In this document: one piece after another, positions 24,356 through 35,803 of the stretch
Layout: each line of letters opens with the position of its first letter
Numbering within the stretch: position 1 is the stretch's first letter
Source of the DNA: Rhyacichthys aspro
Lineage: Eukaryota > Chordata > Actinopteri > Gobiiformes > Rhyacichthyidae
Assembly: GCA_036850595.1 (NCBI GenBank)
Contig: CM072155.1
Location: 5,751,953 to 5,815,952, forward strand
Length of the DNA stretch: 64,000 bases
Reading direction: 5' to 3'
Translations under genes and position numbers: made by a program
Notes under the pieces: model-generated
Databases searched by the model: none
What the model was told of the DNA's origin: nothing
Seen by the model: only the letters and a program-made list of their open reading frames with translations

Positions 24356-24470
24356 TTTTATACTGAAAGAGGGAGAGGCACTTGTATATGTGTGTGTGCA
24401 TAGTCGGGGATATTACCCAGTATACATTACCAGAATAACCATGGCTTCAGGGCTGGGGGGGCCACATGTG
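24356..24470 (-). promoter_or_regulatory. tnnt1: Inferred tnnt1 muscle promoter (TATA, E-box)
   Basis: The minus strand reads TATAAAA at 24362-24356, placed correctly for a start near 24330. About 100 bp further upstream is the palindromic E-box CACATGTG (24463-24470), a CANNTG site of the type bound by MyoD-family factors. A TATA-plus-E-box layout suits a contractile protein gene. This is inference from motifs and position only. Confidence 0.5.
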
Positions 24471-24737
24471 GATTAGAAAGATGAGTACCTCTCAGGATTA
24501 GGCCGAACAGAGGGATGACCTCACTGGACAAATGCAGGGCTACCGCGGACCAACTGCACACAGGAAAGGACACATAGGGAGGGACGGATGGAGAAACACT
24601 GGTACTGAGACAACTGGACTTGGTTTATGGAGATTTCAGTTGATAAATTACTACCAACAACTGCCAGCATTAAATTCCCAGTATGTAAGATAAGCCTCTA
24701 TTTTGTCACTGTACAAGTATATGTTCTTGTTCTTTAG

Positions 24738-24774
24738 TATTGTGTGTGTGCGCGTGTATATATGTGTGTGTATA

Positions 24775-24810
<36 letters not shown>
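24738..24810. repeat. Compound TG/TA microsatellite
   Basis: TGTGTGTGCGCGTGTATATATGTGTG followed by a (TA)n run, all alternating purine-pyrimidine. It lies upstream of the inferred tnnt1 promoter. Confidence 0.9.
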
Positions 24811-25255
24811 AATATATCAACCTCCTGGGCTGTTCTTGGTTGTTGAAAAGCAGGATGCAGGGGTTGGTTCATGTTGTGCAATATAGCATATGCCCTGTTA
24901 TGTGTATGTATATGTATGTATAAAAATAATTAAGTATAAACATTGAGCAGATACCAACCCACACATTCAAACAATTAGACACACACTCCATGAGACATAT
25001 TATGAAAATATGATGTGACCAAACACTTATTACAATAAATTAAGTAATAATGAGTAAGTACTTGATGTAAGTCTTTATAGAACTATACTGACTTAAAAAG
25101 TAGTATGTTAAATATTACTATCATCCATAAAAGCTAGTAAAAAAGAGAATGATTGTGTGTCATTAAAACAGTAACCTAGCTTTGAAAATATTAAAATAAT
25201 TTACCCCAAAGATCATAATTATATTTATAAGGTAGGTTGTTTGTCTCATGTTTCC

Positions 25256-25570
25256 TTAATGACTGACTATTTCATGATGATCCTGAAGTGACAGCAATGC
25301 TAAAATAGCACAACACAATACTAAAAAAAAAAGGACCAAAGGTAAGGCTAAAACAGAAAATGGGACAAAACGATTCAAATATTTATTCGTCCCATTAAAT
25401 ATTGTAGGTTTTTGTGTGTGCTGAAGTTGTTCGAAGAGAGAAAAAGACAGAAGTGTCTCAGATGTTGATGCTTTGTTGCAGTAGAGAAGGCCGAGGTAGA
25501 CTGGTCGTCGGATGAGCTGAGCAGGTCCATAAATAGAGGAGTGACAGCTCTGCTCGTTTATGTTTTCCAT
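25256..25570 (-). CDS. Unrecognised ORF with a C-terminal hydrophobic segment
   Basis: An ATG at 25570 opens 104 codons on the minus strand, ending with a strongly hydrophobic stretch (VLALPLVLFFLVLCCAILALL) eight residues before the stop, as in a tail-anchored membrane protein. The frame is also open upstream of the ATG, and CTGTGAACAG at about 25583 could be an acceptor. I do not recognise the protein. It lies between the 3' end of pih1d1 and the tnnt1 promoter. The hydrophobic part comes from a T-rich stretch, so it may be chance. Confidence 0.2.
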   Translation of the reverse strand: MENINEQSCHSSIYGPAQLIRRPVYLGLLYCNKASTSETLLSFSLFEQLQHTQKPTIFNGTNKYLNRFVPFSVLALPLVLFFLVLCCAILALLSLQDHHEIVSH

Positions 25571-25877
25571 GAAAGGAGAGCTTTCCTGTTCACAGAAAGC
25601 AAACCTAAGCAACAAAACAAAACAAGAACAATCAAGACTTTACACATGACAATGGCTTAGATGATTGTGACTGCTTTGAAGACTCCACTGTGGACAAATA
25701 CCACATTTTAATGCTCACCTTTCCTTGAATGTAGTTCTATGAGTCGCCAAATTGCCTGTGAGATTGTATATATAATGTCTTTTGATGGAGTAAGCCAACA
25801 CAGTAACTTACAATCAGAAAAGGTGTTTATTAATCATTACAAACAAGAAAATAAATATGTGAAAAAATACTGCAGGT

Positions 25878-27125
25878 TCATGAGGACAACACAGGCATGG
25901 TCACTGTAAGGATCTGAAAAGGAGAAAGAAGAAGTGTTTAATTTAACTGATAATGTGTTCATTCAGGTGGATTCAGGTGGATTTTCGTAAGCAGAACAAA
26001 AACCTGTACCTGAGTGCTAGTGTTGTACTGGGCCACACTTTTCTCCTGGTCAACGAGAAAAGGGTGGAAGATGTCTAGGTTGTACAAGGAGGGCCGAGCG
26101 GTCAACACCAGCCTGTCCTCTCCGACGTCCAGGACCAAAGAGCGAGCGGACGGCTGAAGAAGGGACATGAATGTATTTAGAGTGTCTTCTAAACTACTCA
26201 GAGGATCTAGTAACAGTGTAAAAATGGTACATACAGTTTTAATGTTACCTCATTTGTGTTTTTTTTAATCTGTAGAAATGACAAAAGTAAATTTTCAGTC
26301 CTAGTCTGGATTTTTAAAGTTGTAACTCTTGCATGGAGAGACTGTACTGAACTAAGCATACTTAGGAAAAGAGTGCAGTTGAACACAAAAGAAAGTGTTA
26401 CTTGACCCTATAAATATTCATTATAATCTGCCAACAGGACTTTAATCTTTTCCTTGGTGGCAAAGGGATACGCAAAAGCACAGTTCTGTCTTTTTTTGTT
26501 GTTGTTGTTCCAAATAAATACTGATTTGTTGAAGTTAGTTTTTGCTGTGTTCTTTGCCTGACACTAAAGCAATGTTCAACTGGAGTACAGTATGGACCAT
26601 GTGCTTTTAGTGGTGTTCCCATTGTTAAATAGGGTACCAAGCATCCCAAATAATGTACTGTACTACTTTATTAACCTCTTGGCTTTGGTTCCAACCAGAG
26701 TTTCCACTGGACTGATGGCCAATTTGGACGCTAATGTTCGTGGATTGTGAGCATAGCACACATAGCACCAGGAGCACAGAGCACTGGGAGAACACAGAGA
26801 GGGTGGGACATCATATTTCATAAACACTTCTCATTGAAGCAGCTCTTTAACTTTATTTGACTTCCCCAATAGTTTTTGATAAGCAGTTATGGCTCTTGAA
26901 AGAAGGGAGCTCTGGGCATGAGCCAGACCTGAATAATGAGTGACAAACTGATGATGAATAAGTATATACTTCGTGGCATGAATGAAGCCACAATCCACAG
27001 TGCGGTGCGGTTACATTAACCTATTTATTTAGTCTGGTTTGAAAAACTTTTTTTTTTTTTCTCACTTTCTCACTCTCACTCTTTACTTCATCTTATGTAT
27101 TTATTTACTTAATTATTTTATAGAT

Positions 27126-27163
<38 letters not shown>

Positions 27164-30100
27164 GGGGGGGGGGGGGGGGGAGGGGGCCCCCCCCACACCC
27201 ACCCAGGGGGGGGGGGGGACCCCCCCCCCCCCCTTTTTTTTGGTTTTTTTTGTTTTTGGGGGGGGGGGGGTTCTCCCCCCCGCCGCGGGGGGGGGGCCGG
27301 GGGGCTCCGGGTTCCCCCCCCCCCCCCAAAATTTTTTTTTTTTTGGGGGGTTGGGGGGTTTTAAATCCCCTTTGGGGGGGTTTTGGGGGGGGTTGTTTGG
27401 TTGTTTTTTGTTTGTTTTTTTGGCGGCCCGGGGGGGGGGGGGCCCCGGGGGGGGGTTTCCCCCCGGGGGGCCCAAAGGGGGGGGGGGGGGGCTCCGGCCC
27501 CCCGCGCCCCACAAAGTGGGATAAGCGGTAGAAGATGAAATTTTATAGATTTGTTTTACTCTATTTTACTCCATTCTATTTTACTTGTAAAATACAGTGA
27601 AACAAAGCCATTATTGTTTTTAAACTGTTGTGAATATGGTGTTAAACGATTTTATTTTGTGAAGCATCTTGAGTTGCATTGAGCTGTTTGAAAAGTACTT
27701 TATAAATAAAGTGTGATTGATTGATTGATGGTCAAGATGGAGCTAAACCCGCCAAGAGACTCCTTACTTAAAAAAAATAAATAAAAAAGACAAAATAAAA
27801 CTCACAAATAAAACAAGGCTTATAATAAATAGACATATTCCAGTATAAAGAAAGCTAAATGTTGTACTTGAAAGTGGGGTTTATTTGGCAAAGTTCAATT
27901 TTAGATAACGTTTCTGAGCTTGTGCAATGCCTTTTAACACTGGCTGGTGCTCATAACAGAGAATCCACCTATAGCCAAAATCCCATACTAACACTTTAAT
28001 ACAGAGCACTTTAGGGTGTGTGAAATATGGAGTGTGCACATGGCCAGTGTAATGTGTCCTCTCACCACTCCGGGCAGCTTTATCTCAGCTATGAGGTATT
28101 CTGCATCACCAGCAGGGGGCTCCACTATCAGCGTGAACTCTGGTCTGAGGAAACAGAAGAGAATAAAGGGGTCAGTGAGAGGAAAGCACACACAGACAAA
28201 AAATGGACACCGTTTACCTTTTAGTAGCAACAACAGCGGGGCTCTTCCTGCAGGACAAAAGACACACTTCAACTTCCAACCAAATGTATAATAAGAGACA
28301 GATAGGAAAAAAAAACAAGCAACATACTGAGGCTGTAACTCTTGGATCACAGGCCTGCTTTTGGTCCGAATGCTCTGCTCGCCAATGGAGCCCAAAAATT
28401 TCCTGTTCTTCAAGACTTTCCAGTCTGCATGGGAAAAAACAACCCTTTTTTTAATAACACATCAAGGAAAACATACATATACAGATGGTCTTGATGATAC
28501 CTCTGCTGAGCTCAAGATTGTACTTGTTCTCTAAGCCCTCCACAGACACCAGAATTACAAACTGCTGGAACAGAGGATCCTTCTGCAATCACATAACATA
28601 ATCCATACACATTTTACAAGTGTAACGTAATACGTAATGGTCGTATTGTTCACAGTAGTATATCAGTCTGAATAAATTACAATGATGTGTACAGCTTTGA
28701 AGGCTAAAAGTCACATGGTGCTCCCTTAATGAAATAATTTAAGACAATGTGCACCTGGAGCTTTTATCAATGCAGTGAGCTTCACAACAATTCTAGAGTT
28801 AAACATATGGACACTTTCTAGAAGTAACAAAAATTGAAAGTTGACGCAAATTGATGATTGGAAATTAAAAATATTGTGAACTGATATCATCTAAAGATCT
28901 AAAGTCTGTCCACATCAACGTAGACCCGTCACTTTATCAAATCACACGCACTTTCATCACATCCCGTTTTAATAGTCCACAAGCTGTTCTAGTAACTGTT
29001 TTTTATTCACGTTCTTTAATCAATTTAAGAAAAGGTTTTAACAAAGGCATCTGAGTGTAGGTTTGCAGGTGAGACTCAGGGGGAGGAGTTTAGTACTGTG
29101 ACTGGACAAAGTTAAAGTCTGGTTTCAGTGTGGTTAAAAGTTAAATGGGCAGTGTGAGTGCATTATGTTCACACCCTTTTTATACACGGCATTCTTTAAC
29201 TTTCTGACCAACTGGGGTAAATGTTTTTTACGTTGTTTTCTGAGTGAAGATGGGGAGCGCACACCTGACAAGTCTGGAAGAACTCCTGGTTTATGACAAC
29301 ATCATAAGCAGTGCAGCCCTGGGAACCTAGGATAGACACCAGAAAAACAGTTTGTACCTAGTTTAATTAATCACATTCATAGTGGAGTTTGTTCTTGGTA
29401 AAGAATGGAGTACATACTGTTGTCCATTTCAGTATGTGGCTCTCCGAGACTCATTGGGACTCTGTAGCCACTGGGGTCTTCAGACTGGAGCAGCTCGACC
29501 AGCTCCTCTCTGGACAGATGCGGTGGGGGAGGAACGGAGTTTGACTGACAGATGTTAATGAAAACCTTCTGCTTGCTTGGCTCCAACACAGTCTTGACAC
29601 ACATGCCTGGAGAGAGGGAGAAAGCAAGTTCTACTAGTAATACTGGGGTTGCATAACAGAAATTAAATTCAGACAATGGAGATATTGTTTCACTATATAC
29701 AACTTACCAGGTTGTGGCCTTATAACTTTGGAGTCTGGATTTTCATTCTGTATTTTACCCATTGTCTGTTGAAAAGAAACAATATTGTTTAGCTAAGAAA
29801 AAAGAGCTGTGTTTCAGTGCTTTAGTGTTGCACAGCTGGGGTTTTGGCTTGCTGAAAACAGTGCACGCAGAATACATCAGAGCAAAGTTGAAACGCTCAG
29901 AGTGCATGTGGAAGTTTGTTCTTGGGGTCTTGCAACCCTAAAGCTACATGATTTTATTTCCTTCAGTGTAGTGTAATGTAGGATTCAAGACTAGAATTAC
30001 TGTATGGCAGAAGAAGAAAAATTCTGTAGGGAACTCAGGAAGAAGATGTCCATTAGAACATCATTTCCTATCAACACTTAACACTGAAGAGGTCTTACTT

Positions 30101-30176
30101 GTAACAGCAGCTGCTGATAGAGCTCCTCTTGCTGCTGTAGCTCCAGCTCAGAATTGAGGAGTGAAGAATCCGTCAT
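25878..30176 (-). CDS. pih1d1: PIH1 domain-containing protein 1 (R2TP subunit)
   Basis: Adaptor of the R2TP/HSP90 co-chaperone complex (RUVBL1-RUVBL2-RPAP3-PIH1D1), which recruits phosphorylated clients for assembly of snoRNPs, RNA polymerases and PIKK kinases. Ten phase-matched exons: 30099-30176, 29708-29765, 29418-29606, 29265-29326, 28501-28582, 28328-28424, 28218-28247, 28066-28144, 26010-26153 and 25878-25913. They give 284 aa, against 290 in human. Key segments are KVFINICQSNSVPPPP, YRVPMSLGEPH and GCTAYDVVIN (PIH1 domain), FLGSIGEQSIRTKSRPVIQEL (central linker region), and a C-terminal CS-like domain with SLVLDVGEDRLVLTARP ending TVTMPVLSS. The start is the first ATG, in a Gln-rich helix. 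The intron between 26153 and 28066 holds a poly-G/C block of doubtful quality. AATAAA on the minus strand at 25826-25831 is a candidate poly(A) signal. Confidence 0.95.
27128..27516. other. Poly-G/poly-C block, probable consensus artefact over a repeat
   Basis: About 390 nt made almost only of runs of G, C and T, open in several frames as Gly/Pro-rich nonsense. The right edge passes into ACAAAGTGGGATAAGCGGTAGAAGATGA, the usual 3' end of a teleost tRNA-derived repeat. The preceding runs follow that repeat's order (GGCGGCCCGGG.., then GCTCCGGCCCCCCGCGCCCC) as if each base had been smeared into homopolymers. It lies in a pih1d1 intron and should not be read as genes. Confidence 0.75.
27600..27730 (+). 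mobile_element. Non-LTR retrotransposon 3' tail
   Basis: GAAGCATCTTGAGTTGCATT followed by GAAAAGTACTTTATAAATAAAGTGTGATTGATTGATTGATGG. An untranslated tail with a terminal (GATT)n repeat is the usual 3' end of fish L2/Rex-type LINEs and their SINEs. It is a truncated copy in the pih1d1 intron. Confidence 0.5.
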
Positions 30177-30844
30177 GACTCCCGGAAGTTGGTCCAAAAT
30201 TCGGCTAATAGAATGAAAAAGGAAACAGAACAAACGTCACTGTGTTGAATGAATTACAGCCACTTTCCATAAACATAAATGATGGGATGGCATTAAGACA
30301 CTAGTTAGTTAAGAACTGTTTTGATGGCTGCTGAATGCATTTCTTCTGAACTGTGCAGCAGCTCATTTGCACTGCATTGAAGAACACAAGATCGAAATCA
30401 AGATCCTAAAACTAAGCTGGTAAGTATTTTCAAAATGTGGGGTATGTGAATACGACTCTTTTTGGTAAAGCGTTATGTAAACACAAGACCTAAAAAAAGC
30501 TTGATATCTAAAATGGCCAAATATTTAGCTAAAGTTTTGTCTTCTAGCTTAACCAGTAGCGGTAACTCCTGAGACTGCGTCAAACGAGAAACTGATGTAA
30601 TATAAATACGCTTTTCCATTTTAGTGGAGCAGTGCTGGGGAACAGTGTTGCCTTGGTTACATAGCCACGCGTGCTGTTCCTCACGTTTGTACTAAAAATG
30701 AGAGCAACGTTAGCTTAGCTTTTTTTTTTTTTTTTTACAAATACAGAAAAACTCGACTGTCTTTTTATTTTAATATCATTGTTTCCTTCTTTGTTGTGAA
30801 CACCACGTCTGACATTTCCTTCCGTGAGTGAAATATTCCGTTAC

Positions 30845-30960
30845 CTTTTCCTGAACCAAGTTTAGCTCTACTAGAGCTAATTCTTCCGTATGCTTCCTCC
30901 ATGCAACATAAACGTTTCCGTTCTGGTTTCACAATAAAAGCACTGAAACGTTGTTGTTAC
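30845..30960 (-). promoter_or_regulatory. pih1d1: Inferred pih1d1 first exon and promoter area
   Basis: The coding exon is preceded by an acceptor (CTATTAG, exon from about 30204), so an upstream noncoding exon is needed. On the minus strand GGTTCAGGAAAAG is followed by GTAACG at 30844-30839, a usable donor. No TATA box is apparent, as expected for a housekeeping gene. The 5' limit is arbitrary. Confidence 0.35.
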
Positions 30961-32709
30961 GGAAACCCTATAATGATGTCGCCTACTTCTCTCTTAATAT
31001 GTTAGATTTTTTTTAGATATTACTTGTCTCATTTTAAATACTAAATGTAATGAAGAAGTTTCGACCTTTTTATGGGTTTTTATATGTATACACACACACA
31101 CTCACTACCACGAGCTCCCTACCACGCTGTGTAACACTCGTTAAAACAATACTGACATTGATGCAATTATATTAGAGACATTAGAAGCCAACATAATGTT
31201 GCACGACCTATTGATCCTTACTTGATTGTGGTTGCTGCTATCACCTTTGGCATGAACTTTTATTGAACAGATTATGGAATCACGTGTAATGACACACTGG
31301 GCTTTATAGTATGATTTATCTTGATAACACTGTATATATACACAAGTATACATCTTTTGTGCCATGCAGCACAATGCCAGCTATGCAACAAAAGAAGTCT
31401 AGAGGCAAATGATACAGTCATGCTAGTGTTTACTTCTTTTCAACAAAACTGTATATATTTTTTACATACACAGTAAACAACATCAAATAAATTAGAGGTA
31501 TAGTATGCCGGATATTTATATAAACCTTTTATTTCACTCATTTATCCCTCCAAAACAGATTAAGTGAATGTATTATTAAACATATAGCATTCATGCATTT
31601 TATTCCTTTTATTCCTTCCTTTTTTTTACATTTTAAGGTGCATTTTAAGTAGCAAAACATTCAGTTCAAAACATTCCCAAATGTTTGTCAATGATGGGTG
31701 AGTTGGCTAAGAAGCAGAGGCTTCTGACTATGAAGAGCTACACATTTATTATAATCAAAATATGCTGAATGTTGTGATAACAATATGACTTGTTCCCTTT
31801 GACATAATTAAAAATTAAATCATATATAATAAAATTTACAAAGGCCAGGTCACACTGGTGCCACTGACTTCTACATCTGATTAAGAATAGGGTTTCTATG
31901 GTTCAGTCAGTAGGCAGTATGAATTTACTCATTTAAAAATGTACTCATTTAAAAACTCAAAACAATAATTAGTAACATTAGTAACAACAACTCAAATAGA
32001 CACAGTGCAGAGTCCTGTTACATAACCAAACAAACTCTACATGGCCATTCATAAACAGTGGCAGCTTGTTAGATCCACCAGTAGTCAGTCAATCAGTAGT
32101 CACATTTGGCAGTTTTTATTTAAAGGGATGACACTGATATATTAAAAATGATACGAATGTATCATCGAACTATCGTCCCTGTTTGATAGTTCCTGTTTTA
32201 AAATGTTATCTAACACATAAGACATTTGTGTAATGAAGGTTACAGCGGAAAATGGGCAACTTTATTTTAAAAAGCCATGCATATGAACTGTTTTCTTGTG
32301 CCATCTTTGTTTTTCTCTTATAGGCACAGTTCTGGATCGACGTCACATCACATTACGTTAGCACTCCCACTCTGCAAGCTACACATTGACCTTTTGCATT
32401 TAGAAGAAGAAACACAGCACTGTACAGTTTCCATATAAGATGTGTATGCAGGTTATAACTCTACAGTTTGGTTTTGACACTGAATAGGTTGTTCCTCATC
32501 AGACATACTTCCTGTAACTTCTGCGCAGTCTTCCCTTTGGGTTAGCTCCAGTCAGAGAAACAGGAGCAAACTAGTGGTCACATTAAATGCACACTGGAAA
32601 CTCCAACAGTCATACTTCTCTTGAGGGAGTTGAAAGAGTTGAAGAGTCCCGCTGAACCTCTCTCAGTCTCGCCTGAAAACTCAGAGAGGACTAGCATGCT
32701 GCAGTTTGT
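30961..32709. other. Spacer between pih1d1 and the flt3lg-like gene
   Basis: AT-rich. It probably includes the 3' UTR of the upstream flt3lg-like gene (minus strand), with candidate AATAAA signals at 32261-32266 and 32116-32121. No exon or RNA gene was recognised. The frames at 31141-31374 and 32621-32845 are unsupported, the latter being antisense to the last cytokine exon. Confidence 0.45.
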
Positions 32710-33891
32710 TCACTGTTGGTATTCATCTTCACAATTTACATGTATGTCTTTGGTAGATGCAGAGTTCAGCGTGGGCTTTGGTATCTCGCTCAAACTTTCC
32801 TGTTTCCCATCGAGCAACTGTCTCTCTAATAAAAGCAAAAAATAAATAAATAAAAATCTTTAATATTTTTCAAATGCTCTGTGTGTAAGGATCTTTTTCT
32901 CACATCATAAATTCTTTCAATTTGACAAACAAATCAACAACAACACATTTCTTGCTGCCATCATCTTATTCCCTATTATGAAGCACGGTTTTACCCACAC
33001 TTACAAATAACATTAGCCACATGGTCGCCTTATATCATATCACATCATCATACCCACACATCATCACCACGTTTTTATCCCCTTTATGTGATCTACTGAC
33101 TGCACAAAGGCACAGTCATTAAGTCAAAAAAGAGGAGGTGAATTTTCTGTTGACTGCATGGTTAAGTTTTGCATGTGTCTTTTCAAAATATCTGGATATT
33201 GTGAGAGACCAAGTTAAAGTTATTCGAGAAAGAGTTGAGGTTGTTAATTACCTTCATTAAGTGGGATGTCTACTGGACCTCTATTCATCTGTGGTGAATG
33301 GGTCTACAAGAGGGACAAGTCTTAGGCACATTCTTCAGATAGTGTGTTTGCATTAGCAGCTATTTAGTACTGCGCAGCACACAGTCAAGTCCATGCTTTA
33401 AAAGTCCACTACTCAGGTTGGAGTCAGGTTGGACTGTGCATGAGGACTTTAATTTAATTTAAATCATTGATTACTGCATGATATGACATTATGAAACACA
33501 CACATGATGCTTGCTAAAGTCTGTGTGATATTGTATTGTGATATTGAGATTGGGGTGAAGTTAAAAATTCAGAATGATTTACAGTGATATACTGTAGTAT
33601 CTGCCTATATATGACTGTAGTAAATACACTTAATTACCTTCAAACACAAGGCCTAGTGTGTTTTTTTTGTTTTGTTTTTACAATGCTTTATGATTACATT
33701 TTTTACCAGGGCGTTTGTGATACACTTCTATCACAAATTAGTATTTAGTTGGCAGGGAGTGGATGTTTGTTGGAGTTTCCCTCTTTTCCGTGCTTCTTTG
33801 TTTTTAAATAGCCTATACATGGCCATGGGCATTTTACTTTCAATTTTGAATTAGCAGCAATTGCCAGTTCGGCATCAACCTCGAGTTTACC

Positions 33892-33922
<31 letters not shown>

Positions 33923-35766
33923 AATCTGACTCTTGCTGCTGATGTGACATTTGCTCAGCATGCTGCATTGCGTAGCTGCTTTTAGTTATCAATTGGAGTG
34001 TCTGTTTTCTCCTACACTATTTTTTTATTTTACTTACTTAAATATTTTAATAAAAAACGAATATATATATAAAAAAAAAATCATTGACGGTAGGAAGAGG
34101 TGCCATGGTGGGCAAGTGACACAACCGGTGTTGTGACTTAACACCTGTATCACCACCAACACCGTCTATTGCAGCAAGCCAAGTTGTAACTTAGGTTAAT
34201 GGAAAAACCAAATCAATTCAAGTTTTGGAAATAGTTTGTTGAACTGCTGCAGTGCCTTTAGCCAGCAATGTTGTACAGCGATGCTACAAAGTCGTTACTT
34301 GTAGGTTCATACACCGTATTTTCAGACATTTGCATTACATTTAAACCTTGTAATCTTGATTAACACTTGTACACAATCCAACTTGACTTGTGTTTTTGTA
34401 CAATATTCTGGCGTATACTTACCGAGCTTCCTCTGGGTCTCATGTAGAGTACAACAACCCACAGCAGCAACGCCACATTAAGAATCAGAGATATTCCCAG
34501 ACCTGTGTACATCCTTTTATCTGAAACAAACAGACAAACATCATGCATGAATGATAAGCCCATTAGAAAACAAAATGTCAAAAGTGTGAAAAAAATCCTA
34601 TACCTTTTTCTTCATTGTAGATTCCATATTTCTGATGATTGGCTATGGAAAAACATCAAATTAATACATTTACCATTAATGCACAACAGAAAAGAAAGAT
34701 CAGTTACTTTAAACAATCAGCAAAGCAAAATGCACAGCTGAAAAGCCAGCAAGAAATCATTGAAGAAGCTGTTACGCTAACCTCGCTATAAGTTAATTGT
34801 CATGTTAGCACAGCTAGTTAGCATGTTAAAACAGTTGTAAATACTAAGGAGTTACCCTAGTATTTAAAACTTTTTACCATGTAACTAGCTGTGCTAAGAA
34901 ATTACTTTTAGATTAATTACAGTTCTACAATTTATTTTTTGCTTTATCCTGGCTTAAGTAAGTAACAAAGCACAATTGCTCATCTAAAATAGTCTTGGAG
35001 TCTGAGATAATAAATAAAAAAAGAATTATTACTATTCACTTACTCACTAACCCTTTTAAAGTCATTTCCCACCCAATGCAAAAAGAAATAGCCTACTTCA
35101 TTATTATTAACAGCAGATAATCTCTTTACTTCTCTAGTTGTATAATATATATTCCACACAAAGCATGTTGCTTTCATCCCTTTGGTTTTATTTCTTAAAA
35201 CTACAATTTTACGTGGGATTTACTGTACTGCCGAATCAGCATGAGACACCTCCAGTCACAATCAATACATAATAAACTGGAGTTTAGCTCTGGATGTAGG
35301 GCAGGTGGCTTTAGTCTAGTGGAACAGGGTTCAAGTCCAAATAAGTGAGACTATTTTTCCTAAATGTTCCTGGATCCAGGTAAATAGTTGCCGGATCCTA
35401 CCATGTCAAAATAAGACAGTTTGCAGATCCTGATCCAGCTGAATCCATCTGAAATTATGGATGTATGGATGTATTCTAATTAAGTTTTTTACTCATGGAT
35501 TTCCAATTTGGAAAGATAAAAAAATATAAAATCATTAATCAGTCAATAAAGAGAGGAAAACTAATTTAAGTTGTGACAATGATAACTTGAGAAATCCATC
35601 AGACAATATTATCATTAGGTTACAAGCAAGAATGCCAGTAAAGCTTACCAGGGAGAGAAGTCATTGAGGTTGTGCTTATTACTGGTGCTGGTCCTATTGT
35701 ACTCTGTGTTATTAGTGATGTATTTACTGATGGCTGTGTGGTAGATGTGGCCAATGGTGAAGACCA

Positions 35767-35803
<37 letters not shown>

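Noticed and set aside
27039..27531. Gly/Pro-rich ORFs of up to about 160 codons
   Set aside because: Products of the poly-G/poly-C block, judged a consensus artefact over a repeat.
28016..28291. + strand ORFs opposite pih1d1 exons
   Set aside because: Antisense shadows of two pih1d1 exons and the intron between them.
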